This document shows, in pieces, positions 37,295-46,126 of a stretch of DNA of 64,000 bases (within the stretch, counting starts at the first letter, position 1; each line of letters opens with the position of its first letter). A model generated the notes under the pieces. That model did no database searches. It had not been told where the DNA came from and saw only the letters and a list, made by a program, of their open reading frames with translations. The DNA is from an uncultured Methanolobus sp. (GTDB lineage: Archaea > Halobacteriota > Methanosarcinia > Methanosarcinales > Methanosarcinaceae). The position numbers were made by a program, and so were the translations under genes. Where the stretch lies: NCBI RefSeq assembly GCF_963667555.1, contig NZ_OY763421.1:1319562-1383561 (forward strand), given 5' to 3'.

Positions 37295-38464
37295 TCAAGG
37301 AATACTTATCATAACATCAGAACTGCTCATCCTGACACTCATATTATAAAATGATGCTCTTACAAGACCATCGTCCAGCATTTCAACATCACCCTGACTT
37401 GAAAGATAACTGTACCAAGCACTTGGATACTCTGAGTATATCGTGAGATTTGTGACCTCGACAAAAGGATAAGTTTTCTCTTCATGGTCTTCAACCTGGA
37501 TGTTTACGGTTGAGATGCCATTTCCACCCATGCTGTCGGCAACTCCTACCACATTGAATGTCTGAATATTCAGAAGCTTTATATCTTTATCTACTGTGAT
37601 GAAAGGTTTGGATCTTACAAGTGATTCATTGCTTGTGGATTGTTGCAATATTACAGCTCCATTCTCAAATATGAAATCCTGATCAATCCAGAAGTTGTTT
37701 GATGAACTATATTTAAAAGAGCTTGTAGTGAAGTTCATAATTCTATCTTCAGTGTATCTTATCTCAGAATATTCATATGGAGGTAATTTTTCATACTCTA
37801 TCTGAAATGAACCATCTAGCATGAGAGTTAAAGGTTTTTCAGCATCCTCTAACATGTTCGAAAAACCATAAACCGGACTTAAAACATCGAATGTGAAATA
37901 CTCATCAGTATCTACTAACGGAGTTGGAACTTTTCCATAGAAGAACTGGTTACCATCACGCACAGTATCGATAAGCAAAGTGCTGTCATCAATCCACTCA
38001 GCATCAAGGGTGTTGTCGCCATCAATGATAACCGAATAGGTTACCGGTAAGCCAGCTTCTTTTACAAGAAGAAAAGATGAAACCGATGTCAGATTATTCA
38101 AAGCATAAAATGAATCAAATCGGTTTTCAGGTTCTGCAACATTGAACATTGAAATATTGAACCAGCTACTGTTTGGATCAACTGTCAATGTTCCGCTTGA
38201 AGAAACAGATGGACCATAAGGCATTTCCTTGCCTCCTAAAGGAATCAGGACTTTTTCATTTGTACTTCCTGAAGCAGCAAGTGACGCAATTTTTACAAAG
38301 CTGTCTCTCACTTCCTGCATGTGCTGGATGTCATTTTCAGAGCCCAGTGAAGGTATGTAATATGCATTGATAGCTGAAATGAAAGTTGTAAGAACTGCAA
38401 GAATTAAAATTGCAGCAATTACCGTTGAAACTGCATCACAGGAGGAGGTCAGTTTTCGAATCAT
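37295..38464 (-). CDS. Pilin-like exported protein of the pilus operon
   Basis: 389 residues. N-terminus SCDAVSTVIAAILILAVLTTFISAIN is a type IV pilin-like or archaellin-like hydrophobic helix after a short basic leader; the rest is a large beta-rich ectodomain. Size is well above that of a major pilin, so it may be a tip or accessory pilin. It overlaps the preceding small pilin by 4 bp and ends the assembly operon. Confidence 0.7.
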   Translation of the reverse strand: MIRKLTSSCDAVSTVIAAILILAVLTTFISAINAYYIPSLGSENDIQHMQEVRDSFVKIASLAASGSTNEKVLIPLGGKEMPYGPSVSSSGTLTVDPNSSWFNISMFNVAEPENRFDSFYALNNLTSVSSFLLVKEAGLPVTYSVIIDGDNTLDAEWIDDSTLLIDTVRDGNQFFYGKVPTPLVDTDEYFTFDVLSPVYGFSNMLEDAEKPLTLMLDGSFQIEYEKLPPYEYSEIRYTEDRIMNFTTSSFKYSSSNNFWIDQDFIFENGAVILQQSTSNESLVRSKPFITVDKDIKLLNIQTFNVVGVADSMGGNGISTVNIQVEDHEEKTYPFVEVTNLTIYSEYPSAWYSYLSSQGDVEMLDDGLVRASFYNMSVRMSSSDVMISIP

Positions 38465-38865
38465 ACTTTTTTGACCTCACCTATGGCTATTATTGCCTTC
38501 TGATGAATTACAGTGACCTTTACATCAGTCATATTTATACTTGAAGCAGTACTTGCATTAAGGTATAATGTATCCGGGAATTTCCAGAAACTCTCATTTG
38601 TAAGCTCGGTTAATCTGTAATCCTTTTTATCGAAAATGTTGGAAGCATTACTTATCTCGATACGCACATCATTGGTCCTGATAGGGTCACCACCAACATG
38701 CGTGATATCTATGATCCCGGCATTACTCTGATTGAAACTCATTTCTATTTCAAGGTAAGGTGGACGTTCATCCGGCAGAAGTGCGTAAATACCAATTGAA
38801 AGGACTGCTGCCAGAGTTACAACCATTGCAAGTTTGAGTACTTCACCAATCATTTCCGAAGCCAT
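38461..38865 (-). CDS. Small pilin-like protein
   Basis: 134 residues. Hydrophobic N-terminal helix (LKLAMVVTLAAVLSIGIYAL) without a long basic leader, followed by a beta domain with IIDITHVGGDPIRTNDVRIEI, the same HxGGD-I-DIRI block as the pilins at 43.6-45.3 kb. Eight bases after the platform gene; AGGTGG ribosome-binding site. Minor pilin or pseudopilin. Confidence 0.75.
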   Translation of the reverse strand: MASEMIGEVLKLAMVVTLAAVLSIGIYALLPDERPPYLEIEMSFNQSNAGIIDITHVGGDPIRTNDVRIEISNASNIFDKKDYRLTELTNESFWKFPDTLYLNASTASSINMTDVKVTVIHQKAIIAIGEVKKV

Positions 38866-38873
38866 TTTTCCAC

Positions 38874-40721
38874 CTAGTAATTCATAAGCATTGTAAAACA
38901 GGCAAAAGTCACTACAAGAAATATAATCGAGTGTTTGAGACCTGAAAAGAGATTACCGTGAGCCATTTCACCAAGAATCATACCTGAAAAGAAACCTAAT
39001 ATGCCACATGTATTGAACATGGTCGAGGTAATCTGATCGACATTAAGCATATTGTCTCCGCCAAGACCTGACATTGAAGGTATGAACTGCGTTGAGAATG
39101 AATAACAGACATACATGAATGTTCCAAAAGCAATATAAACAGTTGCAAGGTAAATGAATCCTGTATGGAACCTGTCATCCCTGAGTTTAAGCATATTCTC
39201 AGTATCTTCTGCAGCTATCAGAAGAACATCTCTTGTATCATCACTTACCTCAGTAGCTTTTACAAGAAGAGTTACTGCTCTTCTTAAGGCAGGAGTTCCT
39301 ATCCTGTTCTCAAAACGTGAAAGGGCATCTTTCATCTCACCGCCCCATTCCATATCCAGCCACACCCTTTTTACTTCACCTGACAACAGTCCTACATCAG
39401 ATTTCAAAAGAAGGCTTATTGCGTGGTTTACAGGAATTCCCATTTCATTTACCTCTGCAAGACGCCTGAGAAAATCCGGTACTGCTTTATCCAGTTTTGC
39501 CAGCTTCCTTTTCTTATATTCATGAGCAAGTGACACTGGAAGCAGAGCAATTATCACAGATATGACTATCTGTTTGTTCAGATCATCCGACATTAGTAAA
39601 AATGGAAGCGACATTAACGGGATACTCAGAATAAATGCATTCACCGGCTTTTCAAGTATAGGCGCCAGAGGATGCTTCAGTTTACCAATTATTTTTCTTT
39701 TCAGTTTTTTGTTATTGTATTTCTTTAGGTTTGATTCATAATTCTCTTCATCTATCTCTTCCTCACCCGCAAGTTGGGATTTTCTCTGTGTTTCCCTGTT
39801 AACATAATGAATTCCAAGTTCCTCTTTGGGGGAAATTGAATCAATTAGCACGATAAGAGCAATTGAACCCAACGGCAGACCCAGGTAAAGTGCCTGGAAC
39901 AGGTAAGAAGTCTGATTGAGATTTAGAAGACCAATTGTCACAAGTGTGATCAGCAGGAAAATAGGAACCGCAACAAATGCAACCACGTATACTTCAGAGA
40001 TGATTTCCAGTGTTTTTATGAACATCTCCTGGGTTTTTTTAGCATGCAGGAAATATTGTTCGGTTTTAATAGCAAAATACTGATGTATATCACTTCCACC
40101 CTGTATCATTGGAACAAGATTCTCAAGGAAATCATGAAATGTCTTTGATGGTGTGTATTTTGCAGTGTTCTTCACAGCTTTTACAAGGTCATTGCCCAGG
40201 AGCTCCACGTCCCTTACTATGTACAGTGCTTCGGTTGCAATCTCACCGTATATGTGGGGGTTCTCTGCCAGTTCCTTTATAGTCTCATAAATAGGCGTTC
40301 CACCTTTTGTCATTCCATAGCAAAATGAGGATGCGTGTGGCAGCAGCACATCTATTTTAGTTGCACGTGAATAAGCAATGAAACGAGGGTACTGGAGATA
40401 GGATAGATACACAAGATAAGCTGACACAAGTGGAAGAACAAGATATGTGACGCTTGAAAAGATGATGTCCTGATAGTTTTTAAGCAAACCGAATATTGGG
40501 ATGTCTATAAGATACTGCATTAAAAACAAGGATACTATTACAACGGAATATGTCTGAAATGCGTATAATACTCCCTGCTCAACATATGTAGAATAGTGGA
40601 CATCCATTCTTGCTGATCTGAGACTGTTTATCAGATAATCATACTTATCAGAGCGTTTTTTTGCATACTTTCTGACAAAACTAAAGTTGATCAGTGAATT
40701 ATACATGTTATAAGCCCCCAT
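38874..40721 (-). CDS. TadC/FlaJ-like platform protein (type II secretion F family)
   Basis: About 615 residues with several hydrophobic clusters and two T2SSF-like cytosolic domains (KIDVLLPHASSFCYGMTKGG and PDFLRRLAEVNEMGIPVNHA), the archaeal double-length arrangement. It anchors the ATPase and moves pilins across the membrane. The GTG at 40733 is within the AGGTGA site, so the ATG at 40721 is chosen, two bases after the ATPase stop codon. Confidence 0.88.
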   Translation of the reverse strand: MGAYNMYNSLINFSFVRKYAKKRSDKYDYLINSLRSARMDVHYSTYVEQGVLYAFQTYSVVIVSLFLMQYLIDIPIFGLLKNYQDIIFSSVTYLVLPLVSAYLVYLSYLQYPRFIAYSRATKIDVLLPHASSFCYGMTKGGTPIYETIKELAENPHIYGEIATEALYIVRDVELLGNDLVKAVKNTAKYTPSKTFHDFLENLVPMIQGGSDIHQYFAIKTEQYFLHAKKTQEMFIKTLEIISEVYVVAFVAVPIFLLITLVTIGLLNLNQTSYLFQALYLGLPLGSIALIVLIDSISPKEELGIHYVNRETQRKSQLAGEEEIDEENYESNLKKYNNKKLKRKIIGKLKHPLAPILEKPVNAFILSIPLMSLPFLLMSDDLNKQIVISVIIALLPVSLAHEYKKRKLAKLDKAVPDFLRRLAEVNEMGIPVNHAISLLLKSDVGLLSGEVKRVWLDMEWGGEMKDALSRFENRIGTPALRRAVTLLVKATEVSDDTRDVLLIAAEDTENMLKLRDDRFHTGFIYLATVYIAFGTFMYVCYSFSTQFIPSMSGLGGDNMLNVDQITSTMFNTCGILGFFSGMILGEMAHGNLFSGLKHSIIFLVVTFACFTMLMNY

Positions 40722-40722
40722 A

Positions 40723-42372
40723 TCATAATTCACCTGAGTTCAGTAATCGCATCACTTTTTCAGGATCTTTGTTGTAAGAATTTACCAGCCGAATAAACTG
40801 GTAATAATCCCTGATACCTTTTTCAAGCATAAGATCAAGGAAGATAGTTCTTCTCTTAAGTTCTTCACTGACCCTTAATTCAGACCATCCCAGTTTATGG
40901 CCTATATCATGAAGAACTTTTGAACCTTTAAATTCAAAAGAGTCCTTAACCGGATCCCACAAAAAAGTATCTTTCAGTTTGATCCCACCTGTGACACCAA
41001 TGACTTCTGATACATGCGAAGCTTTTCTTTTTTCAATACCACCCTCGTATATGTTGGATTGCATGGAAATAATATCCAGTGCACTGAACATTGCAGGAGG
41101 GACATTTATAGGAGGATTCGTAAATCTGTTAATAACTTCCTGTGGTGCTCCTGCGTGGAAGGTAGAACACGTTGCATGACCTGCGTTCATTGCCTGGAAA
41201 AGGGTTTGTGATTCACGACCTCTCACTTCTCCTACCAGCAAATATTCAGGTCTTTGTCTTAGTGATGCACGTAAAAGATCCTCCAGACCTATTGTACCCA
41301 TTTTGTTTACTGCTAATCCTTCTCTTGTAATTGTAGATATCCAGTTCTTGTGAGGAAGATTTATCTCAGGAGTATCTTCGAGTGTAACTATCCTGATATT
41401 CATTGGAATGAAAAGGCAGATCGCGTTCAATGATGACGTTTTTCCGGTAGCGGTTCCACCACAGAAAAGAATGCTTTTTCCGTGTTCCATGCAGAACCAG
41501 AAGTAAGCCATCATCTCTGAGGAGAATGTATTCCAAGAGATCAGATCAAGAGGCGTCAATGGCACTTTTTTCTGCCTACGGATACTGAATGAACTTCCTC
41601 TTGGACTTATATCATGTCCATATGTAATATTAATGCGTGAACCGTCACGCATAATAGTATCCAGTATAGGAGTTGATCGTGAAAGATGCCTGGAACTTTG
41701 CTGTGCTATCAGTGTGACAAAGTGATCAAGATCCTCATCATTTGAAAAGACAACATTCGTTTTGATGTTTCCATATGCTTTATGGTAAACGAATATCGGA
41801 ATGTTGACACCGTTACACCATACATCCTCAATGTTGGTGTCTTTCATAATACCGCTAATGGAACCGAAATCAATAAAGTCACGTTTCAGAAAGTAATATA
41901 TTTTTTCAAATGTCCTTGAATGAAGATCAAAATATTCAGTTAGTGTACGCTTTGTATTTTCTCTCAGAAGTGTGTAACGATCAACAGAATCAAGCTCTTC
42001 TTCACCATTTAGATTTGAAATGGTCATCCGGTCTCCCATTACATTATTGAACTCTTCAAGCAATGTTTTTTCAAATTTGTTAAGTTTTGGCTCAACCAGA
42101 TGATAATGGATAGTTTGTCTTTGTCTGTCCCTCAATACACAAACCAGACAATACGGCTCATCCACCCAATAACGTTCAAGTTCCTCCATATGGGAAGGAG
42201 CTGTAAAAGAGACAAGATCATCGACTGTTTCAGACATATCTAAAAGCAGGTCATCATTTCCTTTTGAAAAATGACTGGTAATGCCTTTCAGTACATCATG
42301 GCTTTGTGGCATGCCAGCCGATGCGATAATTTGCATTACTGAACTGTTAAATTTATTAATGATTGCCTTCAT
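40723..42372 (-). CDS. GspE/FlaI-family secretion ATPase
   Basis: 549 residues. N-terminal domain followed by the RecA-like core: Walker A FCGGTATGKTSSLN, Asp box TLEDTPEINLPH, Walker B YLLVGEVRGRES and His box GHATCSTFHAG. Hexameric motor of archaeal type IV pili. First gene of the operon ATPase-platform-pilin-pilin. Which pilus it drives (possibly the four pilins upstream) is inferred from location. Confidence 0.92.
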   Translation of the reverse strand: MKAIINKFNSSVMQIIASAGMPQSHDVLKGITSHFSKGNDDLLLDMSETVDDLVSFTAPSHMEELERYWVDEPYCLVCVLRDRQRQTIHYHLVEPKLNKFEKTLLEEFNNVMGDRMTISNLNGEEELDSVDRYTLLRENTKRTLTEYFDLHSRTFEKIYYFLKRDFIDFGSISGIMKDTNIEDVWCNGVNIPIFVYHKAYGNIKTNVVFSNDEDLDHFVTLIAQQSSRHLSRSTPILDTIMRDGSRINITYGHDISPRGSSFSIRRQKKVPLTPLDLISWNTFSSEMMAYFWFCMEHGKSILFCGGTATGKTSSLNAICLFIPMNIRIVTLEDTPEINLPHKNWISTITREGLAVNKMGTIGLEDLLRASLRQRPEYLLVGEVRGRESQTLFQAMNAGHATCSTFHAGAPQEVINRFTNPPINVPPAMFSALDIISMQSNIYEGGIEKRKASHVSEVIGVTGGIKLKDTFLWDPVKDSFEFKGSKVLHDIGHKLGWSELRVSEELKRRTIFLDLMLEKGIRDYYQFIRLVNSYNKDPEKVMRLLNSGEL

Positions 42373-42676
42373 ACCCAGAACCCCGTGTTTTCGTTTTTTA
42401 GTTCAGTTAGCTGATTTAATTTATTGATTATGAAGCAGGAATGATTACTGTTTCTGCTGTTTCAGATTATTCTAAGTACTTCAATATCAGAGCATTCGAC
42501 TTTGAATCATATATGGATAAACCAATGCATTCGTACATAGTCAAGACTGAAACCGCAATTTGGTAGGAAATATGTATGACAGGTTCTATAAAAGAAAGTG
42601 CATTTAGATTAGATATATTATCTTTTTAGCAAATGATACGAGCGATATCAGGTATATTTTAAGCAAACAAAAAGAT
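42373..42676. other. Promoter-bearing spacer upstream of the pilus ATPase
   Basis: Just over 300 bp of AT-rich sequence without a credible gene, between the ATPase start and repeat copy 4. It should contain the assembly-operon promoter; no motif is strong enough to name. Confidence 0.3.
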
Positions 42677-43009
42677 GCTTTGTAGAAATCCTGCAATTAA
42701 AACTTAAAGGAAACAACAAATAGATTCATCACGATCATGGATAACTAGAATTATCCCGAAAGGCCCGGCGAAGCCGGCGTTTTTCCATCAGATAGTACTA
42801 GATAATGACATGTTGCAATGAAATACTTCCTTCGTATACTTCAGTAGATCCTCAGGTATAAATGCAATTTTCTTCTGTACAGAGGTATTGGAATGTGCCG
42901 CCTTCGGCGGATGGTTACTTTTTTGTTAGCTTTAAATTGTTTTTTTGGTTTTAGAACTGAAAAAGAGCAAAGTTTGTATCGTTCATACAAACAGAATTTC
43001 TACAGAACC
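42677..43009 (+). repeat. Intergenic repeat element, copy 4, MITE-like or structured RNA
   Basis: Opens GCTTTGTAGAAATCCTGC, which matches the left end of copy 1, and closes with the inverted TTTCTACAGAACC. Hairpins CCGGC-GAA-GCCGG near 42768 and CCGCC-TTC-GGCGG near 42899 are both intact. It lies within the 651 bp spacer between the pilus ATPase and the Ig-like gene. Confidence 0.75.
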
Positions 43010-43023
43010 TAAAAAGTATTTCA

Positions 43024-43506
43024 TTAGAAAAAGTTCATTATATGCCGGGAAAATGATGTGTAAACATTTATTCCCGACTGACCTACACTTTCATCCGGAA
43101 TAATTGTTACAGGAATCCTGACACCTGCTCCAATACCCAGTTTACTGTTATCTGACCCTGCAGCAACACTAATTTTAAGAGAAATATTTCCTGATGCACT
43201 ATCAGGTGGAATACAAGTAATAGTAACTTCTTTTGTCATACCCGGAGAAAGGTCGAATTTTGATGGAGAAATTAAAATCATGTTTGGGTATTCATCCTCT
43301 GTATAAACCGTGTAAGTAGAAAATTCATTACCATTGTTAATAACAGTAATGTTCTTCTGGAAAACACCATCATTAATATCAAACTGAAGGCTATGTGGTG
43401 AAAATCCCACTGACACAGCTGATGCAGTCTGCGCCAGAATAAGGAAAGAAAGAATAGTTAATACTAATTTTAAGGCTAGTTTTTTAGTGCTGCTACAATA
43501 AATCAC
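43024..43506 (-). CDS. Exported Ig-like domain protein
   Basis: 160 residues. Signal peptide (LVLTILSFLILAQTASA) then a beta-sandwich with VGFSPHSLQFDINDG, LISPSKFDLSPGMTKEVTI and PPDSASGNISLKI, clearly related to the protein at 30762 but without its transmembrane anchor. GTG start. It follows the pilin operon by 97 bp, so it may be an accessory or surface-bound partner of the pili. Confidence 0.6.
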   Translation of the reverse strand: MIYCSSTKKLALKLVLTILSFLILAQTASAVSVGFSPHSLQFDINDGVFQKNITVINNGNEFSTYTVYTEDEYPNMILISPSKFDLSPGMTKEVTITCIPPDSASGNISLKISVAAGSDNSKLGIGAGVRIPVTIIPDESVGQSGINVYTSFSRHIMNFF

Positions 43507-43593
43507 AAATAATAATATATTATTTAATAATATATAATTTTTGGAGCAGCAAATAATCTCAATATTTAGATTTCAAAACTGTTTTAGAAATAA

Positions 43594-43615
43594 AATGGAA
43601 CCTTAAGGTTCCATT
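43594..43615 (-). terminator. Palindrome at the 3' end of the pilin operon
   Basis: A perfect 22-bp palindrome centred on CCTTAAGG (AATGGAACC arms) overlaps the stop codon of the last pilin and is followed on the minus strand by a T-rich stretch. Confidence 0.5.
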
Positions 43616-44127
43616 ACAACGTTGGTGACAAAAATATTGTTTTCAGTATTTACATCAACCAATGCAAATTCGAATGTTTCACCGACCATAACCACCTGAT
43701 CACCAAGCAAGTAGCCTTTTTGATCAGGATAAGATGAATTTTGCCATTCAATAAAACTATATGTTGCTATTTGCCCGGGCTGCAATGCGATCTTATCCTC
43801 TGCAACACCTTTTTCATGTTGAGGATAGAAAGTAAGGTTTTCCTTAGGTAAGAAACCTGTCATTTTAGGTAAACCATGAGATATCAGAATCTTAATATCC
43901 TCTTTATATATCACATCTCCACCCATATGTTTGATAACTATCAGTTTATCTGCTGCAGAACATGAAACATCAAAAACTGCCTGTGTGGGATCATCCTGAT
44001 TCTCAATACTGCCTGCAAAAGAACTAACAGCCGCTGCCAGAATAACAGTAACCACTATCATCAGCATTACACCAATAACAGGACTTACCGCATTTTCTGA
44101 CTGAACAAATTTTCTGTTTGCTTTCAT
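43603..44127 (-). CDS. Archaeal type IV pilin (Pilin_N), type B copy 2
   Basis: 174 residues. NAVSPVIGVMLMIVVTVILA is the classic archaeal Pilin_N (PF07790) motif after a short basic leader. Ectodomain contains VIKHMGGDVIYKEDIKILI. It is most like the pilin two genes upstream (44811). Start overlaps the preceding stop region. Confidence 0.88.
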   Translation of the reverse strand: MKANRKFVQSENAVSPVIGVMLMIVVTVILAAAVSSFAGSIENQDDPTQAVFDVSCSAADKLIVIKHMGGDVIYKEDIKILISHGLPKMTGFLPKENLTFYPQHEKGVAEDKIALQPGQIATYSFIEWQNSSYPDQKGYLLGDQVVMVGETFEFALVDVNTENNIFVTNVVMEP

Positions 44128-44801
44128 TCAGACACCACCACATCTTTTGTGAAAATCACCTTATTAGTCGGAGTATGAATTATTTTTATTGTGAAAACAT
44201 CTCCCGGATTTAGTGTGTCATCAGAAGAGATAGCAGGCTCATCACTCCAATCTGCAAACATTGCCTGCATGCCAGTTATATGTCCATCCATATCCGTTAT
44301 GTATATCCCTGTATCCTCATCCCAATCAGCGCCATCATAATTAGCATATTCATCTGCAATTACAGTCATGCCTGGTTCTAGAAGATACTCACCAAAAAAC
44401 TGGCCGGTAGTCGGCATATTTCCAAGATTCCAGAAAGGTGACACTCCTGCCGAAAAGGATAATGTATTTGTATTATTTACATTTGGCAGGATTTCCATGG
44501 TCTTATTTTGACCTCTTGCATTAGGATTCACGGTTATAATTTTCAGATCACTTGAGGGTATCTTATCTCCGGTTACCATAGTGATAGCAATATAACTCAG
44601 ATTTCCATAAGAACTCTCTACATTTTTCCTGAGTTCTACATCAAACGTAGCTTTAGGAGCAACGTCTGAGCCTTTAAGCATTCCTGTGCTGTATGCACTT
44701 ACAGCAGCTGCAAGGATGACGGTAACAACCACCATTAGCATAACACCTATCACAGGTGATGCAGCTGATGAATTTTTAGTTAATAATTTTGATATTTTCA
44801 T
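44124..44801 (-). CDS. Archaeal type IV pilin (Pilin_N), type A copy 2
   Basis: 225 residues. SAASPVIGVMLMVVVTVILA leader, then an ectodomain with LSYIAITMVTGDKIPSSDLK and C-terminal IIHTPTNKVIFTKDVVVSE. Closest relative is the pilin at 45308. AGGTGA ribosome-binding site. Overlaps the next gene by 4 bp. Confidence 0.88.
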   Translation of the reverse strand: MKISKLLTKNSSAASPVIGVMLMVVVTVILAAAVSAYSTGMLKGSDVAPKATFDVELRKNVESSYGNLSYIAITMVTGDKIPSSDLKIITVNPNARGQNKTMEILPNVNNTNTLSFSAGVSPFWNLGNMPTTGQFFGEYLLEPGMTVIADEYANYDGADWDEDTGIYITDMDGHITGMQAMFADWSDEPAISSDDTLNPGDVFTIKIIHTPTNKVIFTKDVVVSE

Positions 44802-44810
44802 TAGTTCACC

Positions 44811-45311
44811 TCATGGTTTCAGTGTAATTTTGGTAGAATAGATAGTCTGCCCGGAATTTGTATCAATGACTGTTACCCTGAAAGGCTCGCCAATCTCTAC
44901 TTTCTGGAGTATTTCATTCCCATCAAAAGTTATGTAGTCATCAGGGGAAGTATATGTAAAATTCACTTTAGCCTCATCACCGGGATTAAGATAACTACTG
45001 CTGGAGGAGAATGATATTTTATCTGCATCTACATAACCGGAAGTAGAAGGATAACCGGATTCAATTTCCACCCTAATGTCTCTTATATCCAGAGTGTCAC
45101 CACCGAGGTGCTCAAGAATAACATATCCATCCTGAACTGAGGCTTCAGATGTGAACGTCACCTGAGGTGCCATTTCCTGAGACTGCATGCTGTTAGCATA
45201 AGAGCTGACAGCAGCTGCAAGGATAATTGTAACAACTATCATCAGCATCACTCCAATTACAGGTGATACAGCTTTTGTATTCGAAAAAATACTGCAGCGG
45301 TTTTTCATCAT
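44811..45311 (-). CDS. Archaeal type IV pilin (Pilin_N), type B copy 1
   Basis: 166 residues. KAVSPVIGVMLMIVVTIILA, then ILEHLGGDTLDIRDIRVEI and C-terminal VIDTNSGQTIYSTKITLKP, paralogous to the pilin at 43603. Start overlaps the upstream stop (TGA/ATG). Confidence 0.88.
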   Translation of the reverse strand: MMKNRCSIFSNTKAVSPVIGVMLMIVVTIILAAAVSSYANSMQSQEMAPQVTFTSEASVQDGYVILEHLGGDTLDIRDIRVEIESGYPSTSGYVDADKISFSSSSSYLNPGDEAKVNFTYTSPDDYITFDGNEILQKVEIGEPFRVTVIDTNSGQTIYSTKITLKP

Positions 45312-45943
45312 ACCACCTCGATTTCAGACTCAAATATCGGTTTGCTGCTTGGAGTATGAACCAGAGTGACAGTTATGAAATCACCTGAACTGACGTTTTC
45401 CCAGCATGAGACTACTGCTTCTAAACCTGTATCATGACCTGAGATGTCATCCTCGTTAGATTCAGCAAGCATCACCACACCTGGCTTGAGAGTGTAATTT
45501 CCAAAATTAACAGCTCCATCAGTTCCGAATTCGCCTATAGCCGGGTTACTCCAGTAAGGAGAAACACAGACTATACTGGGAGTTCCACCATCTACCCAAT
45601 CTACATTTTCCGAATTCGGATAGACCTCTGTCATGTAGTACTTGCTATCGTCATCAACGTAAGTAGTGATTATCTTAAGGTCACTTGTGTCAATAGAGTC
45701 TCCGGTGATCTCTTTTATCTTCATATAAGAGATGTTCTCTCCACCAATTTCCACTCCTTTTTTTATCTGTACTTCAAATGTTGCAGCTGGTGCTGTCTTT
45801 GTAACACCTACCAGTCCTCCTGCATATGAACTTACAGCGGCTGCAAGGATTACAGTAACCACCACCATTAACATCACACCAATAACAGGCGATGCCGCTG
45901 CATTATCATGTAAAAATGTTTTTCGTTGTTTTATATGTCTCAT
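45308..45943 (-). CDS. Archaeal type IV pilin (Pilin_N), type A copy 1
   Basis: 211 residues, first gene of the pilin operon. AAASPVIGVMLMVVVTVILA, then ISYMKIKEITGDSIDTSDLK and C-terminal LVHTPSSKPIFESEIEVV, paralogous to 44124. Good ribosome-binding site GGTGGAG. The prepilin peptidase is not in the window. Confidence 0.88.
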   Translation of the reverse strand: MRHIKQRKTFLHDNAAASPVIGVMLMVVVTVILAAAVSSYAGGLVGVTKTAPAATFEVQIKKGVEIGGENISYMKIKEITGDSIDTSDLKIITTYVDDDSKYYMTEVYPNSENVDWVDGGTPSIVCVSPYWSNPAIGEFGTDGAVNFGNYTLKPGVVMLAESNEDDISGHDTGLEAVVSCWENVSSGDFITVTLVHTPSSKPIFESEIEVV

Positions 45944-46090
45944 ACATACTCCACCTTCTAATATCTATAAAAATAGACAAAATAGTAATTTGTACAAGAT
46001 GTGGTCTAAATTGCAAGTATTTATAACAGAACTTTTGGGTTAGATCTGTTATCTAAAAAAATAATGATTCGTTTTTTAATCACTCAACAC

Positions 46091-46117
46091 AAAAAGAGAG
46101 AGAGATTAATCTCTCTC
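46091..46117 (-). terminator. Hairpin terminator of the PKD/beta-helix operon
   Basis: On the minus strand GAGAGAGATT-AATCTCTCTC is a perfect palindrome followed after three bases by five T. It lies ten bases past the stop of the PKD-repeat protein. Confidence 0.65.
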
Positions 46118-46126
46118 AAGATCTAT

